From: Corynebacterium halotolerans YIM 70093 = DSM 44683
GTDB taxonomy: Bacteria; Actinomycetota; Actinomycetes; Mycobacteriales; Mycobacteriaceae
Assembly (NCBI RefSeq): GCF_000341345.1
Contig: NC_020302.1
Span: forward strand, 2,646,075-2,710,074
Length of the DNA: 64,000 bases
Reading direction: 5' to 3'
This document shows, piece by piece, positions 60,847-64,000 of this stretch (positions within the stretch are counted from its first letter, which is position 1; each line of letters begins with the position of its first letter). The position numbers were made by a program, and so were the translations under genes. The notes under the pieces were generated by a model, which had not been told where the DNA came from, ran no database searches, and saw nothing but the letters and a program-made list of their open reading frames with translations.

Positions 60847-61235
60847 CAGGCGTTCCTGAACTTCGCGGCGTTCTTACGGGAGCGGCGCGCGACCACGGCG
60901 ACGTCGCGGAAGGTGCGCGGGATGGGGGCCTCCGGCTTGTGGATGGTCACCTCGACGGCGTGCAGCCGGTCGAAGCGGACGATGACGGTGTCGGCGATCT
61001 CCGCGGCGACGGTCTCGATGAGGTCGCGCGGGGCACCGGTGACGATGTCGTGGGCGAGTTCGGCGAGCTCACCGTAGTTGACGGTCCTGGCCAGATCATC
61101 GTCGGCGGCGGCCTCGGCGAAGTCGAGCCAGCAGGTCACGTCCACCAGGAAGGTCTGGCCGTCACGCTTCTCGTGCTCGAAGACCCCGTGGTGGCCGAAG
61201 CACTCCAGTCCCGTGAGTTCGATGCGGTCAGCCAC
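60846..61235 (-). CDS. folB: Dihydroneopterin aldolase
   Basis: A 129-aa aldolase that cleaves dihydroneopterin to the hydroxymethylpterin and glycolaldehyde. Features are [43 protein letters not shown], and the C-terminal [13 protein letters not shown] with the catalytic Lys. GTG 61235 follows GGAGG and overlaps the folP stop by 8 nt. The frame stays open upstream through folP but that part is the folP shadow. Confidence 0.95.
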   Translation of the reverse strand: MADRIELTGLECFGHHGVFEHEKRDGQTFLVDVTCWLDFAEAAADDDLARTVNYGELAELAHDIVTGAPRDLIETVAAEIADTVIVRFDRLHAVEVTIHKPEAPIPRTFRDVAVVARRSRKNAAKFRNA

Positions 61236-62079
61236 GGCCGCCTCCCCAGCGCCAGGCGGCGGCGACGTCGACGGCGTCGCGGGAGACGGGCACGTCGTGC
61301 ACGCGCACGCCCCACGCGCCCATGTGCGCGGAGATCGCGGTGACCGCGGCGGTGGCCGGGTCGGCGTCGGTGGGCACCGTCTCCAGGCCGCGGTCTCCGC
61401 GCACGGCGGCGAGGAAGCGCTTGCGGGACGCACCCACCAGGATGGGGAATTCCCCGCCGATGAACTCGGGCAGGGCGCCCAGCAGGGCCCAGTTGTCCTC
61501 GCGCGACTTCGCGAAGCCCAGCCCCGGGTCGAGCACGATGTTGCCGCGGTCCACGCCCGCGTCCAGTGCGGAGGAGACCAGGCGGTCGAGGGTGTCGTGC
61601 ACGTCCTTGACGACGTCCCCGCCGTGGTCGGCCTGGCCCGCGGCGTCCCCGAAGCGCACGGTGCGCCAGTGCATGAGGCACACCGGGATGTCGGCGTCGG
61701 CCATCACGCGGAACATGTCCGCATCCGCCAGGCCGCCGGAGACGTCGTTGACCATCGCGACGCCGGCCTCCGCGGCGGCCTCGGCGACCGACGCCCGCAT
61801 GGTGTCCACGCTGGTGGGAATGCCGTCGGCGGCCAGTGCCCGGATGACGGGCACCACCCGGTCGCGCTCGACGTCGGCCTCGACCCGCACCGCGCCAGGG
61901 CGGGTGGACTCGCCGCCGACGTCGATCATGTCGGCGCCCTGGTCCACCAGCTCGCGGGCGTGGGCGATGGCGGCGTCGAAGTCCAGCCACCGCCCGCCGT
62001 CGGAGAAGGAGTCCTCGGTGACGTTGACGATGCCCATGACCAGGCAACGGCCCGGGACGGTGAGATCAGAGACGCGCAT
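61228..62079 (-). CDS. folP: Dihydropteroate synthase
   Basis: Joins the activated pterin to p-aminobenzoate; the sulfonamide target. 283 aa TIM barrel with [16 protein letters not shown], the pterin-binding [42 protein letters not shown] and GASRKRFL. Overlaps folB by 8 nt and starts 6 nt after folE, so the genes are coupled. Confidence 0.96.
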   Translation of the reverse strand: MRVSDLTVPGRCLVMGIVNVTEDSFSDGGRWLDFDAAIAHARELVDQGADMIDVGGESTRPGAVRVEADVERDRVVPVIRALAADGIPTSVDTMRASVAEAAAEAGVAMVNDVSGGLADADMFRVMADADIPVCLMHWRTVRFGDAAGQADHGGDVVKDVHDTLDRLVSSALDAGVDRGNIVLDPGLGFAKSREDNWALLGALPEFIGGEFPILVGASRKRFLAAVRGDRGLETVPTDADPATAAVTAISAHMGAWGVRVHDVPVSRDAVDVAAAWRWGGGRG

Positions 62080-62085
62080 GGTGGT

Positions 62086-62658
62086 CTACCCCTTGATCAG
62101 ACTGAGGACTTCGGCACGGGAGGCGGCGCTGGTCCGGAACCCGCCGCGCACGGCCGAGGTCGTGGTGGTCGCCCCCGGCTTCCGGATGCCGCGCATCCCC
62201 ATGCACAGGTGCTCGCACTCGATGACGACGATCACCGACTGGGCGCCCAGGTGCTCCATGAGCGCGTCGGCGACCTGGCTGGTCAGCCGCTCCTGGACCT
62301 GCGGCCGCTTGGCGTAGAGGTCGACCAGGCGGGCGAGCTTGGACAGGCCGGTGACCCGCCCGTTCTCATCCGGGATGTAGCCGATGTGGGCCATGCCGTA
62401 GAAGGGCAGCAGGTGGTGCTCGCACAGTGAGTAGATCGGGATGTCGCGCACCAGCACCAGTTCCTGGTGGTCCTCGGCGAAGGTCTTGGCCAGCACCTCG
62501 GCCGGTTCCTCGTGCAGGCCGGCGAAGACCTCCTGGCAGGCGCGCGCCACCCGGGCCGGGGTCTCCTTCAGTCCCTCCCGGTCGGGATCCTCCCCGACGG
62601 CCAGCAGCAGTTCGCGCACGGCGGCCTCCGCCCGCGCCTGGTCGAAATTACCGCTCAT
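62086..62658 (-). CDS. folE: GTP cyclohydrolase I
   Basis: First enzyme of folate synthesis, 190 aa. Zinc ligands and active site are visible in [19 protein letters not shown] (Cys, His) and [10 protein letters not shown] (Cys). The N-terminal [14 protein letters not shown] and [25 protein letters not shown] complete the family signature. Overlaps the 3' end of ftsH by 11 nt, continuing the minus-strand ftsH-folE-folP-folB-folK operon. Confidence 0.97.
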   Translation of the reverse strand: MSGNFDQARAEAAVRELLLAVGEDPDREGLKETPARVARACQEVFAGLHEEPAEVLAKTFAEDHQELVLVRDIPIYSLCEHHLLPFYGMAHIGYIPDENGRVTGLSKLARLVDLYAKRPQVQERLTSQVADALMEHLGAQSVIVVIECEHLCMGMRGIRKPGATTTTSAVRGGFRTSAASRAEVLSLIKG

Positions 62659-64000
62659 CGCGCCCCTCCTGGGTGTCCTCGGTGTTCTCCTCCGGATCCG
62701 GGACCCGGGGGATCTGGTTGGTGTCCGCGTCGGAGGGGCGGGGCGGCCGCGCCTGCCCGTCCAGGCCCTCCGGCTCCGCGGCCTGCTCCGGCGACGGCTC
62801 CGGGCGCTGCTCGGGCTCGGAATCCGGCTTCGACTCGGAGGCCGACGCCTCGTCCCGCCCGCGGTGGTCGGGACGCTCGCTCTCGGGCAGGCGGAAGCCG
62901 ATGATCTCCGTGTCCGGCGCGGAGGCCGAGACCGGGGTCGAACCGGCGGTGCCCTGCTCGACGGGCTCGCCGGAACCGTAGTTCTTCACGCCCGGGTGCT
63001 CGACCGGCTCGGCGTTGCCGCGCGAGTAGGGGTTGTCCGCCGGCGGCCAGCCCGGGGCGGTCCAGCCGGGCGGCGGCGGAGTGCCGCCGTAGCGCGGTCC
63101 GCCACCGGTGCCCTGCGGGCCGGGGAAGCCGGCACCGGAACCCGACTCGGGCGCGGCGTGACGGCCGGCCTGCCCCTGGCCCCCGGCCTGCTCACCGGAA
63201 CCGGAGTCCGGTCCGGACTCTGCCGGCCCCTGCACGGGAGCGACCGGAGTGAGTCCGTCCTGCGCCTGCTGGGCGGCGAGCTCGGCCTGGCGCTTGGCGC
63301 GCGCGGCCTGGGAGGCCTCGAGCAGGGAGAACTTCTTGGGCGGTTCCTCGCCGCGCTCGATGGCCAGCTCGACCGGGGTCTTCACCGGCTCGCGGTCGGC
63401 CTGGCGCGGGAAGTGGGAGTCCTCGTCCGGGAAGACGTCCCCGGCGGTGCGTGGCTCGATGCCCTCGAACAGGGCCTCCAGGTCCGGGCGGCGCAGGGTC
63501 TCCTTCTCCAGGAGCTTCTCGGCCAGCCGGTCCAGGTGGTCGCGGTACTCGCGCAGGACCTGGTAGGCCTGGCGGTGGGCCGAGTCGAGCAGGTAGCGCA
63601 GCTCCTTGTCGATCTCGGCGGCCACGGCCGGAGAGTAGTCCGAGGAGCCGCCGCCCCCACGGCCGGAGAAGGGATCCCCCTGCTCCTCGCCGTACTTGAC
63701 GGTGCCCAGGGTGGGTGACATGCCGTACTCGGTGAGCATCGCGCGGGCGATCTTGGTGGCCTGCTCGATGTCGGCGGAGGCACCGGTGGTCGGCTCGCCG
63801 AAGACCAGTTCCTCGGCGGCGCGGCCGCCCATGGCGAAGACCAGCCGGGCGAAGAGCTCGTCCCGGTTGTACATGCCCTTGTCGTCCTCCTGGGCGGTCA
63901 TGGCGTGACCGCCGGTGCGCCCGCGGGCCAGGATGGTGACCTTGTACACGCGCTCGATGTCCTTGAGCGCCCACGCGGCCAGGGTGTGCCCGCCCTCGTG
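62648..64000 (-). CDS. ftsH: ATP-dependent zinc metalloprotease FtsH (C-terminal part, cut by window edge)
   Basis: Only the protease domain and C-terminus are in the window (450 residues). The first visible residues are the zinc-binding HEGGH motif at the very edge, then [43 protein letters not shown] with the third zinc ligand Asp, and the helical C-terminal part. After the protease domain comes a tail of about 250 residues that is Pro/Gly/Ser/Glu-rich and probably disordered, much longer than in E. coli FtsH. It degrades membrane and short-lived cytosolic proteins. Its stop overlaps folE. Confidence 0.95.
   Translation of the reverse strand, partial: HEGGHTLAAWALKDIERVYKVTILARGRTGGHAMTAQEDDKGMYNRDELFARLVFAMGGRAAEELVFGEPTTGASADIEQATKIARAMLTEYGMSPTLGTVKYGEEQGDPFSGRGGGGSSDYSPAVAAEIDKELRYLLDSAHRQAYQVLREYRDHLDRLAEKLLEKETLRRPDLEALFEGIEPRTAGDVFPDEDSHFPRQADREPVKTPVELAIERGEEPPKKFSLLEASQAARAKRQAELAAQQAQDGLTPVAPVQGPAESGPDSGSGEQAGGQGQAGRHAAPESGSGAGFPGPQGTGGGPRYGGTPPPPGWTAPGWPPADNPYSRGNAEPVEHPGVKNYGSGEPVEQGTAGSTPVSASAPDTEIIGFRLPESERPDHRGRDEASASESKPDSEPEQRPEPSPEQAAEPEGLDGQARPPRPSDADTNQIPRVPDPEENTEDTQEGRDER

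Overview
The window is a high-GC actinobacterial chromosome segment, almost certainly from a Corynebacterium. The gene content and order fit that genus: a meso-diaminopimelate dehydrogenase (ddh), the threonine exporter thrE beside otsA/otsB, an IpsA-type LacI regulator beside a zinc ABC transporter, carD-ispD-ispF, lpqE-radA-disA, clpC-guaB1, an S-layer protein of the PS2/CspB type, lysS, and the folE-folP-folB-folK-ftsH block. From memory, most of this order also occurs in C. glutamicum (roughly cg2887 to cg2984), and part of it in Mycobacterium (the carD to ftsH stretch). The species cannot be told from the sequence alone.

Layout. Positions 1-10,200: phosphate-type two-component system phoRS (phoS cut by the left edge), a MerR/TipAS regulator, a PLP-dependent D-amino-acid enzyme, pyruvate:quinone oxidoreductase, two MFS transporters, a conserved unknown gene and ddh. 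Positions 10,300-20,740: tRNA-Thr, thrE, a small protein with a histone-like tail, trehalose synthesis (otsA, a lipoprotein, and otsB carrying an extra C-terminal domain), ipsA divergent from znuA-znuC-znuB, and an esterase. Positions 20,780-33,300: a PD-(D/E)XK-like nuclease gene bracketed by two equal-sized palindromic elements, then housekeeping genes rlmB, cysS, nagB, ispF, ispD, carD, lpqE, radA, disA, a membrane-anchored protein, carbonic anhydrase, mutY and a DUF4236 miniprotein. Positions 33,570-46,330: clpC, guaB1, a drug-efflux type MFS, then an accessory patch with the S-layer gene and its AT-rich leader, a decayed MFS gene, an MFS-CBS fusion gene and a transposase remnant. Positions 46,330-57,070: lysS, an SPFH-RHH operon behind two tandem palindromes, a DUF456 protein, flavohaemoglobin, PhoX phosphatase, and the cstA / CC-tail miniprotein / ArsA-like ATPase operon. 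Positions 57,150-64,000 (minus strand): a divergent PanC-like protein, DUF2520, DUF6779 and DUF3180 proteins, folK, folB, folP, folE and the C-terminal part of ftsH.

Shared themes. Phosphate response (phoRS, phoX), carbon starvation and overflow (pqo, cstA, putative GlxR sites), envelope biology (ddh, S-layer, trehalose, lipoproteins) and cofactor synthesis (isoprenoid MEP steps, folate) are all present. A striking regulatory regularity is that many genes carry a TANNNT -10 hexamer exactly 7 nt before the start codon, which implies leaderless mRNAs; I used this to choose start codons. The strongest candidates for undescribed biology are the nuclease gene with its palindromic borders, the cstA/CC-tail/ArsA-like operon, the OtsB fusion, the MFS-CBS fusion, the SPFH-RHH operon and the PanC-like protein lacking expected active-site motifs.
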